A stretch of DNA of 64,000 nt from assembly GCA_944548615.1 (NCBI GenBank), contig OX155967.1, forward strand, positions 8,126,024 to 8,190,023, read 5' to 3'. The translations under genes and the position numbers were made by a program. Under the pieces are notes generated by a model. That model searched no databases and was not told the origin of the DNA. It saw only the letters and a list, made by a program, of their open reading frames with translations. Shown here in pieces: positions 33,395 to 47,300 of the stretch (position 1 is the stretch's first letter; every line of letters starts with the position of its first letter). Source of the stretch: Micropterix aruncella. Taxonomy: Eukaryota; Arthropoda; Insecta; Lepidoptera; Micropterigidae.

Positions 33395-34104
33395 GTATAT
33401 ACAAAATTGGGCAAAAAAGGTGCAGTGGCAAAACGACTGGCAAAAGTACAGAAAAGCTACTTGTAGCATTAAATTCTATAATCTACTCCCTACAAAATTT
33501 AAACAGCTGGAGGACTTAAATTAAAAAAAAAAACATCAAGGAGATGCTGATAGGCCACCCTTTCTATAATCTGGCCGAATTTGAGAGCCGTGATTTATCA
33601 AATATTGTGCCCATTTATATTACTTAAAATAGTAGAGCCTTATTGTCTGATTATTTTATATGGTCTTATATCTGTACTTTTAGTTTAAAATGCATAACAT
33701 AGATTTAATTTGATTATTTAACATTTTACTGACAATTTGAATATTACGATAAATAATTTTACTATGTATCTTTTCGAATTACTAACTACTTCAAATATTA
33801 GGCTTCTATTTTGGTTATTTATATTTATAGTTTGACAATCTAGTAGTTAATTCTTGACTACCTATGTATGTTCAGTAAAGAGTAGTAACGAAACTTACTA
33901 CCTAACCCAATTATTTTGACACGTCCAAGAGCGGTCTTTAGACGTCAATTGAACACGACGAAAATGTAATGTAATGTAATGTAAAGTGCCATTTTTGCGC
34001 GCGAAGGCTGCCTTCCGAACAGTTAAGGGTTCTTATTCTAGTTTTTACCCCAGCTCGGAAAAATCATAGATCCGGAGCTGATTCTACATTATCTTAAATT
34101 TCAG
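33395..34104. other. AT-rich stretch immediately before the first certain DSCC1 exon
   Basis: Includes four AATGT repeats near 33963-33983. No start codon in this stretch gives a phase-2 exon with a good donor, so the DSCC1 start must lie farther upstream. The acceptor is TTTCAG at 34099-34104. Confidence 0.5.
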
Positions 34105-34295
34105 CGCATTGCACACACCGGAAGAGGTCCGCACCATAATCAAAAATGCTAAACTACACGAATCGGAACTGACTGAATTGACTCAAGTTTTAAAATTCAA
34201 CTGCGACGATTCGTCATCGGATGATCTTCGCCTGCTGCAACTGGACAGTGACTTACTGCAGGAAATTTTGAACGGCAATGATCTTGTCTTTAAAG
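34105..34295 (+). CDS. DSCC1: DSCC1 first certain exon
   Basis: Begins after TTTCAG with C completing a codon, then GCATTGCACACACCGGAAGA, and ends TTTAAAG before GTTGGT. Encodes the N-terminal helix (EEVRTIIKNAKLHESELTEL) and LRLLQLDSDLLQEILNGND, corresponding to the first 65 or so residues of DCC1. Confidence 0.9.
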
Positions 34296-35312
34296 GTTGG
34301 TTTGTTTGTTTGTTTCTACTCTTTATTGTGAAGTTTTCATCATTTTCAATTTATAACCTCGTGGAATAACCTTACTTTAGTAAAAAGAAATGATAATAAT
34401 ATTTTCGATAAAAAAGAAATGCCAAGGAAATTGATTTCGGCGATTGACAAAATTATAAAATAAATTAAGTAATTTTATCTTGATGTTTTATGAATACATG
34501 CTTTAACCGCTGGGACGCCAATACCACCGATCGGTGGTTTTTCTGTTGTGACAACCCGCGGGCAGCCGATCTCAATATTTATGCAATTACATGCGGTAAA
34601 CGTTGCCTTCATTGATTAGGCCATAGTTATATATTAATATGTGTGCACTACCACCCCCTACAAATGAATTCTCGAGGGTTTAAAACATGCCGTAGTGAGT
34701 TTCATCCCCATGGCTGGCTTTCTAAGGTTTAAGCTTATTACTATAAATACTACTACATTTTATTGGCTTTCTAACGAGGTTATAAATTCTGAGATCCGCT
34801 TGCTTGTTCCACAAATATTAATAAAAAATCGATTGTGTCACCCCAAGACCTTCCCGGCATGCTTGCAACACAACAACCCCCCCCCCCCGCGTGTTAAACT
34901 CCTCAACACCCCCCCCCCCCCCCACTTTACCTAATGCCCTCTCCCCACCCGATAGTGATTGTGTCAAGTGACTATGATAGCAAAAGTAGTATATTTTAGT
35001 ATTTTGTAGTATTTCCCTGATAATAAAATGTTCCAATATGATGTAGTATTTCCTTAAATACGGCGGTATTATTTTTTTGCGTTGCTTCTATAAGAGATAT
35101 GCCAACCAAAATGTGGTTTCGGCCCTACCTACTCGTCTGTGTACCGAATTTCAAGTCTCTAACTGCAATATCTGGAGATTGAAGTATGACTAGCACATCT
35201 GGTGGACCAATTTTAACTACAATCTTTTCAACTCTTGCCATGACCGAATGATGCCTGCATGCCAAATTTCAGCTCAATCGGATAAAGTGTTTAAGCGCTA
35301 TCATGTAGGAAT

Positions 35313-35347
<35 letters not shown>

Positions 35348-38300
35348 TAGACTCACAGATAGACGTCAGTCTGGAAATAGTCCTAATTGTCTCGGGGGGG
35401 TCAGAATGGATATTTCGTCTCGATTTGTCGTTTTTTTTTCTCGATTTTTTTTTTAGCGCGTTGACTTTTCTTTGGGCCGGGAAAGTAAAATGTAAGTCAG
35501 GTAATGAATTAATTCGTTGACTATTTGGCTAAAAACAGTGACTATTTTTGGCTATTTTATCCTAAATGTTTGCCAACCCCTCACAGTTTTGGCTGTACAA
35601 TTTTAAAACCTAGCAAGGGACATTTCTTGAAAAAAATGTGTTTTTGCATATTTGCGACTTGTATTTGGTCATAAAAAAAGCATTGTCAAAATGCCAAAAA
35701 ACCACTCAATGTTATAAATGTTAGCAATGACCTAGCAAGTATGCATCGATGCGAAAAAATGTTTGGTAAACCGTTTTAAAACATAGTATAGCACAACGAC
35801 CATTTTAAAACCTAGTAAGGGCATGTCCCTAGCTAGGTTTTGAAATTGACAAGGCGACTTACAAGGTTTTCAAATGATAACATCAAAGTTAAATTGTGCG
35901 CCTAAACACCACGGCTGTACAATTTTAAAACCTAGCAAGGGACATTCCTTGAAAAAAACGTGTTTTTGAATATTTGCATCTGGTCATAACTATTTGGCTA
36001 AAAACAGTGACTATTTTTGGTTCTTTTATCCTAAATGTTTGACAACCCCTCACAATTTTGGCTGGACAATTTTAAAATCTAGCAAGGGACATTTCTTAAA
36101 AAATGTGTTTTTGCATATTTGCATCTTGCTAGGTATTTGCTCATAAAAAAGCATTGTCAAAATGCCAAAAAACACTCAGAAACGAAAATAAGTGTTTGCA
36201 ATAACCTAGCAAGTACCACCATTTTAAAACCTAGTAAGGGCATGCCCCTTGCTAGGTTTTACGTTAAATCAAAGTTAAATTGCGCAGTATTGTGAAGGCA
36301 TTGTTTGTTTTTGAGCTACATAGCGAAAACAATTGTATGGTAACATTAAAGAAAATAGGGGAGGAAAGAAAAAGAAGTTATTAAGAGAATATTTTGAAGA
36401 ACACATTTTGAGTTTTAATCCTGCTCTTCGTCAGATAGATTAACGCTAGAATATTAACGCTCAAGCAGATGTTTTAAGATCAAATATCTTGATTTACCCT
36501 GCTGCAATGAATTGTACCGCCAAACAATAAACAATATGAACATATTGTTTAAATATAAAAAGGGTGACAAATGTGTAGATTGTGGTATTTTTGAACAAAA
36601 AGTCGCAATGTATAATGAAAGTGAAGTTCCTGAAGATGTGAGAGCTCTCTACAATAGTCACATAATAATAGCCACTAAACCTATACAACATTATCAAGAA
36701 GATACTGCAAAAGAAAATACAAACAATGTGAGACATTATTCTATGTATCTACAAAAGGTGATGTTGTTGCCAGATATGCCCAAGGTAAAGAATTCCTTGT
36801 TTTAGCAGGGTTATTGTTTTTAATTTAACTTTTGCGCCGATACAAAAGAAGACACCATTTAAAAGTTGTTGCGTTTTATGGCACAAAGCTTGGGCAGGGC
36901 GAGATGGCAATAATATTGTTGACGCAGTGGTAGCATTTATTGAGAATGAAAGCATATACAGCATTTAGTTATTTGGTGTGACAACTGCACAAGCCAAAAT
37001 AAAAATTGGATCATATTTACTGCAATTGTGACCCTTGTCAATTGTAGAGTTTCTAATATAGAAAGGATAACTAAGAAATACCTGACTAAGGGACATACAC
37101 ATATAACAGCGGACGGTGTACACGGAAACATTATACATTATTAGGGGGTCACCCTCACATCCAATACGCTGCTGTCGGTGCCGCTGGATCTCGTACTCCA
37201 TTCACGATTCGCTTTCATTTTTGACAATTTTTGGCGACATCTCGAGCATTGATAGCCTATAATCGTTGATTATTTAAGTCGTCTTTGATATTCTTCAGCC
37301 AGGTTTTCTTCGTTGCCGAACGCTGAATTCTCCATTCTGTCGAACGATCTCGCCAAAGAAGTTTACGTGGCAAGCAATTATCTTTCATTCGGCAAACATC
37401 GCCGAACCATCGTAGTCGACGTTTTTGTATTTCTTCTTCGATCATTGTTAGTGCGTCCCAGGGTTCTTTTAACTTGTTTAATTGGCTCTTTTGTCTAATG
37501 TTCTAATGTTCATAAATCTCATTTTGAACTTAAAAAATTGATACTTTTCAGGTGACGCCAATGAAAATGCCGTCCTTTGCACCACAAATAAGACTTACGA
37601 CATCAAGGAGGCGGAGACATCAAACAGCCTCCTGCTCGTTCCAAACTTGCTATGGGCGAACGAGACCAGATCGGAGCCCACTCAAATCGCCGATGATTCC
37701 CTTAATAAATCCAATACTTCGGACGCCTCTCCCAATACCAGCATGAACCGTTCGACGGGATCGGACGACGCACCAATCTCTCCTCGTAAATTGGACCGAA
37801 AGGATATACTGAAGACTTTCAATACGTACTACGAGGTGCGGCCATGCAAGCCACGACTCGGTAAACTGAAGGTAGAGGAATGTTTTTTTTTTTTTTTTAA
37901 GAACCCCAAACCTGTGAGATATCGCCGTTGATTTCTCAACCAGTTTTAAACATCAGCGACACGGAATTCGGCATAGTACAGGGTGGGCCAGAAAGATTTG
38001 CGAATTTGAAAAAATTATAATAAAAAAACTAAATACACATCACATACAATTTTTTATTTTAATTAAAATAGACATCTGGGAAATTCATTTCTTAAAAATA
38101 ACATCATCCAGGTGTGCACCATCGCGCTGCGAACATTTCTCGAATCTGAACCTCAAATTAGTAAAAACTCGCTGGTACATTGCGCGGGGAATAGCTGCAA
38201 TTTCTTCTCGGATATTGGTCTTCAACTGGTTAATCGTGGCTGGGTTATTGGAGTAGACTCTACTTTTCAGGTATCCCCACATAAAAAAGTCCGGTGGCGT

Positions 38301-41300
38301 TAGATCCGGACTTCTAGGCGGCCATGCAATGTCACCTCGGCGCGATATCAGTTTTCCAGCAAACATCTCGTTTACAACCGCCAAAGAGGCATTAGATGTA
38401 TGGCATGTCGCGCCATCTTGTTGAAACCATGTCGCACGATTATAGGCTTCAAATTGTTGCAATTGCGGAAAGAAAAAGTCCCTTAACATGGCTATATATC
38501 GGTCAGAATTTACAGTGACAGATTGCCCTTGTTTGTTTTCAAAGAAATAAGGTCCTATAATTCCGTGCGCTGATATGGCCGCCCAACGGTTACTTTCGGC
38601 GAATGCAGAGGCTTTTGATGTTTTGCACGTGGGTTTTCTGCAGCCCAGTTACGGCAATTCTGTTTATTGACATGCCCATTTAATTGAAAATGGGCTTCGT
38701 CGGAGAACAGAATATTGTTGAAACTCTGAAAGCGTTCCAACATTGTTTCAACAAAAACTTGTCGTAAAATTGGATCATTTGGCTGTAATTCCTGCACAAG
38801 TTGAATTTTATACGGGTGCAATTTCAGATCTTTCAACAAAATGCGACGCAAAGATGTTCTGGATACCACAAGTTCGGCTGATCGCTTGCGAGTCGATAAA
38901 CCAGGATTACGTTGAACTGAAGCTCTAACTTGTTCGATTGTGTCTTCCGTTCTTGTTGACCTTGGGCAGGCTTCTGTTTGACAGTCGAACCAGTAGCTTC
39001 GAACTTTCTGACCCACGAACGAATCACACTTTCCTTCGGACATTGATTTAGGTCATGTAATCCAAACTAACGCCGAAATAATCGCCGAACAATAGCGCAC
39101 GAATCGCCATTTTTATAATAATGTTTAACGCAGAATGCACGTTGCGCTCCGGTGAAGAGATCCATCGCGACTAAATTTCCGAGAACCGAGCTTCTCAACC
39201 CCACCACCCGCGCAGGCCCCTCTCATAAGGTCCAAACGCAAGAGTGTTTTTAAAATCGTACGCCTTTCTGGCCCACCCTGTATTATAATAGGACTTGCTT
39301 GCCCCCTCCTAGCCTAAGAGTCAAAAGTTTTTTTTTTTTTTTTTATTATTACTGAGTCAATCTTGTGATTGGTCCAAGGACCATGAACAGATATTATAAG
39401 TGTATAAGTGGCTTGCGAGGTATTTACTACCATCAAAGGATTTCCTCATTTGGCTTTCCTTGTCCCTACTCAGGTACCAGATCTCAGATGTGTTGCCTTT
39501 TTAGGCGTCTGATTTCTATTGGCTCACTTAGGGCCACTGCTAACGAATTCATATGTACGTTCAGCCTTTTCTTGCAGGCTTTTGATAAGCGTTCAACTTC
39601 TTGTTTGACCGTAGGTATCACCACAAATTGATGAAGTCCACAAATATGTGGACTTCATCAATTTTAGTGAAACATGTTGCATTTGATATTGTTTTAAGGG
39701 CATGGTTTTGAAATCTCTGCAATATTTCAATATTTAAGTTCTTAGCCGAGCCCCATAGCTCAATTCCATATGTTCATATGGGTTTTATTATAGTTTTATA
39801 TATAAGAATCTTATTGTCGATAGATAGTTTGGATTGTCTCCATAGAAGCCATTGAAGTGATCTAAAACGGTGATTTAAAGTCAAAAGTGGAAAAATATTT
39901 GTATCTAGTTATTAGCCCTTACAGTGTTTCCTATGGCACCTCCAGACATTCGCCAGACTTCTAGCAATCCTGTGTTAAAAGAAACTACAATCTTCGTCTG
40001 AACAATATCCGGGTTAAAAGCGGCCAAATGGAGTCAAAAAGAATATCGTTTACGTTATCCAGTCAAGTCAGATATCATTTGAAAGCGCTCATATCTTTGA
40101 TATTATAAAAGATATAAAACAGATTAATCGCATGAAGTTTGTAGCGCCCAGCGTTTTGGCGATATTGAAACCGCCCTTTTCCAGGGTAGACTGCTCTACC
40201 CTGCTCTTGAGTCCACCCTGTACAACGACAGTTGCAACACCACCGAAATATCGGGTACTTTATTATAATGTCAAACAACCGCAAAAGTCTTTGACTTCAT
40301 GATTTAAATATTCGAAAACGAAAATTTTCGAAATTCCTTCAATTTTGTTGGCTTTGACGGGGTCTTAGCTCGCTTACAACAATTAAACCTGTCGCCTTCG
40401 GTCTTTGACCTCTTCCATTCTTATTTGCTTGATCGCGAGTAACAGGTATCAGTGAAAGACAACTTCTTGAGTTAGGTGAAGATTGTCGTTGGTGTTCCCC
40501 AAGGAGGAATTTTGTCACCTCTCCTGTTCGACTAATTCATAAGTTTGATTTAAAAAAATCTGTCATCTAAATACCACCTGTATGCCGGCGTCCTTCAGCT
40601 ATACGAGTATGTTAGTTTTAATCCCAATGATGCTTCTCTTAATCCCAAATATCTTCACTAAACTCCGATCTATATTTCTTATCGGCTATCTTTCTTATTT
40701 CTTTAAACCATCTAAGACCCACCCTATCGTTATTGGAAACACAAAGGTAATCTTCCATCTATCTTTCGACAATGTCACTGTTCCCTACAAGAATTACATT
40801 TGTTTAATCAGTGTTTTTCAACCTGTTTTAGATCGCAATCCCCTTTTTGGTAAGAAAAAAAACTCTTTTGCGACCTTTTGAAGGTCTTGGGGTTACCCAA
40901 CCCATTTTTTTTGTATTGAAATTCACTTCTAACTCAATTGTGGCAGATGTCCACCTTTGATGTTGAGGTACTTACTTTATAGGAACGTTGATAGCCTTTT
41001 GATCGAACATGGAAGTAAATTGATGATATTTTTACAGACGTTGCTGGCTGCTTCAAAATACTCCGGCCCTGAGCACGAGTATAAAATTGATAAGGACAAT
41101 TTGTTCAGCGAGGAGCGCTTGTTGGACGTTGTGCAAGCGTCCAAATGCGAGCTGACCATCGGCTTAGGGATGATCGGAGCCACTGAAATAGACGGTTTCT
41201 ATCGACTGCTGGAATTTGACTATGAATTTCGCATCCTGTCCTACATGCTTGATTTAATTGAAGAGAACTCTTGGCCTCTGGACAGGATCAGCCGAGAGGT

Positions 41301-44300
41301 GACTTTTGATAGTCTAAACGCTCTGGCACCCATGCCCATACTGGAAAGAATGTTTCAATTCTATACAGTAGTATCTATGGAAGAGGACGGATACACCTAC
41401 CATAGGTATGTATACAGTTTTCGAATAATAATAACTTAATGACATTAGCTGTACCTTCTGAAACTCGCTTTTTGGAATCCCCTTCAGAGATGCTGTTACG
41501 GCCTACGGCCTCCTACGGAAGTCTCCTATGGCGTTTGGTCTCCAGGTCGTACTCGAAACACCATGTTTTGCCATCGGTAATCACATTGTCAATGAAATTT
41601 GGGTTTTCTTGGACACAGTTACGAATTTCCTGGGAAATTTGCAGACGCTTCACTTTTTGTTCTTCGCTTAGGACTCTTGGCACAAACTTGGTGCACACCT
41701 TTCGCATGTCACACTGTTGAGCGGCTCATGGCAGCATTTCCGTAGACGTCCTTAATCATTCCGAGGGTCTACGTTTTTCCCGAGTTTGCCGCAGAATTTG
41801 ATGGTGTAGCGCTGCTCGAGATTTTTCTCCATCTTGGATTTCTACGACACTTCTTAACAGAGGTTCACAGAAATCGATGTGCTTACTCTCGGCTTGCCCG
41901 CAGGCGACTGGAAAAAAAATTGGTCTCTTTAGAAGGCTCACCACTAACACGCCCAGGTGGTCCGACCCCCCTCCACTGCTCCGTTCACGCTACAGAAATT
42001 CAGTCCTACTACTTTTTGATCCTACCCTGTAGGTAGTTTTTAATAACTTCTTTCTTCTTAAAATATTTTTTTTTGTTATATATTTTATTTTTTTATATAC
42101 ACCATGTCCCCGTTTTAAAAGCAATAATCGAGGTCCTTTGTTACTAAGAAAAATGCTTTTTCTCGATAACAAACAGCCCGGTGGCATAGTGATTAGGTCG
42201 CCTTTTCCGTTCCGGGTTTGATTCCTTACTGGGTCATTATTTTTCATTGGGATAAAATTAACGTAATTGCATTTGAATTCTGTTGATCGAAAGCATTAAG
42301 AAGACAAACACTCACATAAATGTTACATGCACACATACATACACACACTTGATAATAGATTTGGTTGTAAGAGATCATCGTGAGATAATAAACCTATCCA
42401 TTGTAAAATTTCACAATAAAGAGTAATAATAATAATAGTATAAAAAAGTGGTAGATGATTTTCAACTCATTTCAAATGGGGTCCGAACTCAATTGATTCG
42501 TATAATTGGAGTTCTACAGTACTTCAATCTCAACCCCTCCTTGTTTTTTAACTTCTGCCGCCCACGGCTTGGCCTTAGATTTGAATGTGATGCTTGGTAT
42601 AGTTAGTTAGTTAGTTTTTCTGGGCTATTCCCGCACTTGGCCTCTTAATTGGGCCGTTCTGCGTGGCTCAAGTTTCTATTTATGTTACTCCAGCCAACCC
42701 AGGCTGTCCCGGAAGGTTAGCAGCCTGTTTGGGTTGCTACAGGCCTCCGGGACAGATGCTGGAGATTGTAGTATTCTTGCCTGTTGCTCTGCCACGCTCC
42801 TGCATTCCATGAGCACATGCTGTGGCGTTTCTTCTTTCTCCATGCATCCTCTGCATAGAGGGCTGTCTGTCACACCTATGGTAAACAGGTGTTTTTTTAG
42901 GGGACAGTGGCCTGTCATAGTACCTATGACTTTACGGATTTTGTCCCTTTTTAATCTGGTGAGGTTGCGGGCAAGTTTTTTAGACGCTTCCGGAACCCTG
43001 CGTTTTTTTTCCATTCTTTAAAGTGGGTTTCGTCGGTGTTCCTGGGTAGCCATGTTTTTATTTGGACCTGGGGTATGGGCATCAAGGGTTCCGGTCCATA
43101 TACTATTTCCTTTGATCCCCTTTTGGCCAGATCGTCTGCCGCGTCGTTGCCCAGTGAGTCGCTGTGCCCTTTAATCCATTGCAGGGTCACTCTATTTGAC
43201 CCTGCAATGGATTGAAGCGCATTGTGGCATTCCAGTACAAGGACAGAGGTTATAGTATTTTTTGCTAGCGCTTGTAGCACGGAGGCACTGTTGGAGACAA
43301 ATTTCAAGCTTAGGTCTCCGACATAGGTCGACTCCGACCTTTGGCTGCAACTGCCTGTGCTGCTCTGGTGATGCCAATGCATTCTGCTTGGAAGATCGTA
43401 TTTAAGTTGCCTAGGGTAGTTGATATTTTGATGTTTAGATCATTTGAGAAGACGCCGGCTCCGGTACCTTGAGTGGTTTTGGAGCCATCTGTGTATATTC
43501 TTACTTCATTTGTACCAGAGTGATCTGCTGGTTCTGCAATGAGTTGGATATTGTATCTTCGATCAAAGACATGATGGCATATTATCCTGTCCATGGGTGC
43601 GTCTAGAAGAGGTATTTCTTCTATTGCCCGTTTCAGAATTTTTGAGTGTGGTGTTTCTGTGTTTTGTTTCCACAGTCCATTTGCTCTTAGTCTTAGAGGC
43701 TGCCTTAGCCTCCTCTTGGACGACAAGATCCAGAGGTCTCACGTTTAGGAGGTACTCTAGTGCGGCCGATGGTGTGGTTCTCATACATCCAGTGGCTGTT
43801 ACACACGCTAAGCGTTGCAGGCTCTGGAGTCTCGGTTTCACTATGGTCAGTTGTGTTCTGGGCCACAATACAACTGATCCATAAGTCAGAGAGGGCCTGA
43901 TGACTGATGTGTACAGCCAGAGTGTGATTTTTGGGTTGAGACCCCATTTTTTCCCCACTAGTCTCTGACTGATGCTCGGTATATTCTCACATTATTCAGT
44001 ATGGCATTCCAGTCTTGGAGCTTCCAAAGAGAAGGCGCGGGAGTAAAAGCCACCGCTGTTACTATGGGTCGACAAGAAGAAGTTGTCCCTGAGATGATGA
44101 GAGATCTAAGAGGATGGCCGTGTGCCTATAGAGCAGTGAACCTTTCAGGATTCCGAAGATTCTGTATAGCGAAATCTATTGACTTGTTTTCTGTTATAGA
44201 TACATAGATGAAAAAGTGAGTCGTTTCTTGGCCAATGTACTGCTGAAGACTTCTGGTAAATTCAACCTAAACGACTTTCTACAAGCATGGACGGAGTCTG

Positions 44301-47300
44301 TGCCTGCAGGCATGAAGGCCGAAGTAAGTATTTATGTAACTATTTTTGCAAGAAATAAGCTAAATCCAAGATAAGCAGATAGACACACTGAAGAACCAAA
44401 AGTGTGACACATTGTAGTGTCATCATTCACGTTTTGTAGTTAGTTTGTACTCATGGTCTTCGGTTAATTCTACAATAAGGACCAGCCCTATTATGAACAA
44501 TCTGCAATAGCTCCATAGGTAGACAAACAGTAGTCTCGGAATTACGAGTTTTCAATAAATCCGAGCCTTGTAAAAAAAAAAGACAATGGCTACACTACAA
44601 TTGAGGCCGCCATGCGCTATGTGGAACAACAACCTTAGAGTGAAGTATCCTAAAATACCACGAGTGTGAACTAAATTAAAACCAGGGTCTCTTAAATACC
44701 ATCACTGTTCACCTCCATGCGGTGAAGGGTGGGCTACCAGCCATCTCTGTTATATCTTTTTTAAGATCTTGATCTCTCCAGAAATAAAAATAAAATACAA
44801 ACGGAGCTGCCATGGAATTCGCCGACCGAAGTCACATACTATTATTACACTTCTGAAGGGTGAGCGGTGGATTCCGGATTAACGCCGGCTGTGATAGGTT
44901 TAGGACAGCTGTCTTGCCATATGTGAGCGTTCACCTTATCACCCATTTACTCCCCCTTCGAAGCCATAAAATCAACTCCTTTTATGGCATCGAATCAACT
45001 CCTACCTTTTCCGTATTTTTCGTCCTATGACTGAACGAAAGGGCAGTGACCTAGTAGGCCACTGCCCAACCGTTCCTCTATTCCACTAACCTTATTTTAG
45101 AACCAATCATTCTCTGATAGCCAAGTATCCCAAAATAGCTATTAGGTTTTAAACATAAAATCCTTCATAACTAGCTAAAAATTTACATACGTACTCATAA
45201 TACTTAGAAAAATAATGCCCTAAAACTCCCCACTCCTCCGACGCTTGCTTTCCTAAATACACCCCCCTCCCCCTACCGTCCCGCCCGCGCTTCGGGAATC
45301 GAGTAAACAATACTCGATTCCCGTACGACGCATGCAGTCGGCCGGCAACGCTCCGAGCGATCGCGCGGCCCGCAATTGGTATTTCCGCCCTTACGTGGTG
45401 TGATATTTCGTTTATATAGCTGGCTCGAAGTAGTAATGAACAATGAGATACCAGCCATCTCTGTTGTATCTTTTTAAAGATCTTGATCTCTCCAAAAAGA
45501 TAATCAACTGTTTCCTTTTCCTTATCTCCCGTCCTATGGCTTCAGAGGCCACTGCCCTGCCGCATTTCTCATACACTAAACTGAAACCACTGAGAGGATT
45601 AAAAAGTGGTTTGGGCAATGTTGTCATATTTCAGTTTAAACTACTCACAGACTCCTAAGGATCTAGAAATCCAAAAAATCCTAAAAATCTAGAACTGGTT
45701 CGAAAGCGATTTAATCAAAATTGTCGTAAAAGCCTTAGGATTGGAATAACTATATCGGGCCAGGATTCGAGGTTGAGCTGTGATGGTGCAGAAACGTAAA
45801 AAATATCCCAATAGAGAAGTGGGTAATTATGTCCTAATGTGTGCTATGGCGTTACATTTTTCTACTCTGTTCCGCCGTTATTAAGCAACTAAAACCATTA
45901 CTTTTACTTCTTCTTGCAATAAATAATATTGTTAAAAGCCTAATCTTATCAGTTTTATTATAATTTATGAAAGATGGAAGACCGAAATAATATTACATTG
46001 AATTTACCTACCTTGGGAGAAATATTTTTTTTGAACATGAATAAAATTCCAGTTTTGGCCAAAACAAATACCAATTTTCAGTTTAGACAGAAACAATAAA
46101 AATATTTTTGATCGGTTACTATAATGAATAGCAATAGCCAAGCTATATACGAGGGTCATCCAGAAAGTAAGGTTACAAGGCCCTCTGAGGCTGGGGGATT
46201 TTTTTTATTGTGAAGTTGGTGGATCTGACTTGTAAAGGGGGTCCTAGCGGTCAGTTTGTTTGGGGCTGCGTGTTTGATAACCATTTTGTTTAACCAGAGT
46301 AAATTATTCCGATGGAGAGGTCGTCGCGCGCTCCGTCCGTGCGAGATCCGCGCGGTCAAGCATTTTTTGACTTTGCAGAACTATACCGTCGCCAAAGTTC
46401 ATCGAATGACAGGGAATGAGACGTGGGTGTGTCACTACACCCCAGAATCCAAAACAAAATAATTTCAGTGGCATTATTCCACCTCCCCGAGCCACCAAAA
46501 ATTTCGAGACCCATTCAGCCAGAAAAATCTTGACATCTGTTTTTTGGGACTTTTGATAGATTTTATGCGTAAAGGGACTACCGGTGGCATAGTGGTTAGG
46601 TCGCCTGATCTTACATTGTAAGGTCCCGGGTTCGATTCCCGGCTGTGTCACCATTTTCCGTTGGGATCAAATTAACGGAATTGCATTTTCAATTCTGTCG
46701 ATCGAATGCAATAACAAGACACACACTTACAGACATCTTACACGCACACATACATATCATGTCATAGTAGGGTTGCTTGTAAGAGATTGTCATATGACAA
46801 TAAACCCGCCTATTGTGACATTTTCACAATAAAGAGTATAAACATACAAACAAACAAACAAACTACCATTTATGCAGACTGAAAACTCAAAAGAGTCATT
46901 CAGAACCGCAGAAGTGGTATTCTGACCCGGGGAGTCAGCCTTCTGCATGAAAACGTGTTGGTTGGTAGCCATTTATTGAACAGAAACGGAAACTGTCAAC
47001 ACGACACAGTGTTGCCAGATAGTAACTTATAGTTAAGCCGCCACCTATGGGCGTAGGGTTGTACTATTTCAACACCCTCACTCATTTAAATACAAATTTA
47101 AGAACTTGATTATTTTACATAAATCTTTGATTAAACCTTAAAAACAAACGAATTGGTTTAACATTACATTGGTTTGATATTACATCTAAATTTAATTTTA
47201 AATGCACAACCCCATATTTGACGCACAAAATGCAGTCTTTTGTCCAGATACAGCCTTCGTTAGGATGTCGGCCACCATCTTCTGTAGTTTGCTGGTCCAT

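Noticed and set aside
37552..37746. GTG/ATG-started frame beginning MTPMKMPS
   Set aside because: It is the wrong frame of a DSCC1 exon. The phase from 34295 selects the frame encoding NENAVLCTTNKTYDIK.
46583..46655. A functional tRNA gene
   Set aside because: The head has A and B boxes, but no normal anticodon arm or closed acceptor stem. The body and tail match a second SINE copy.
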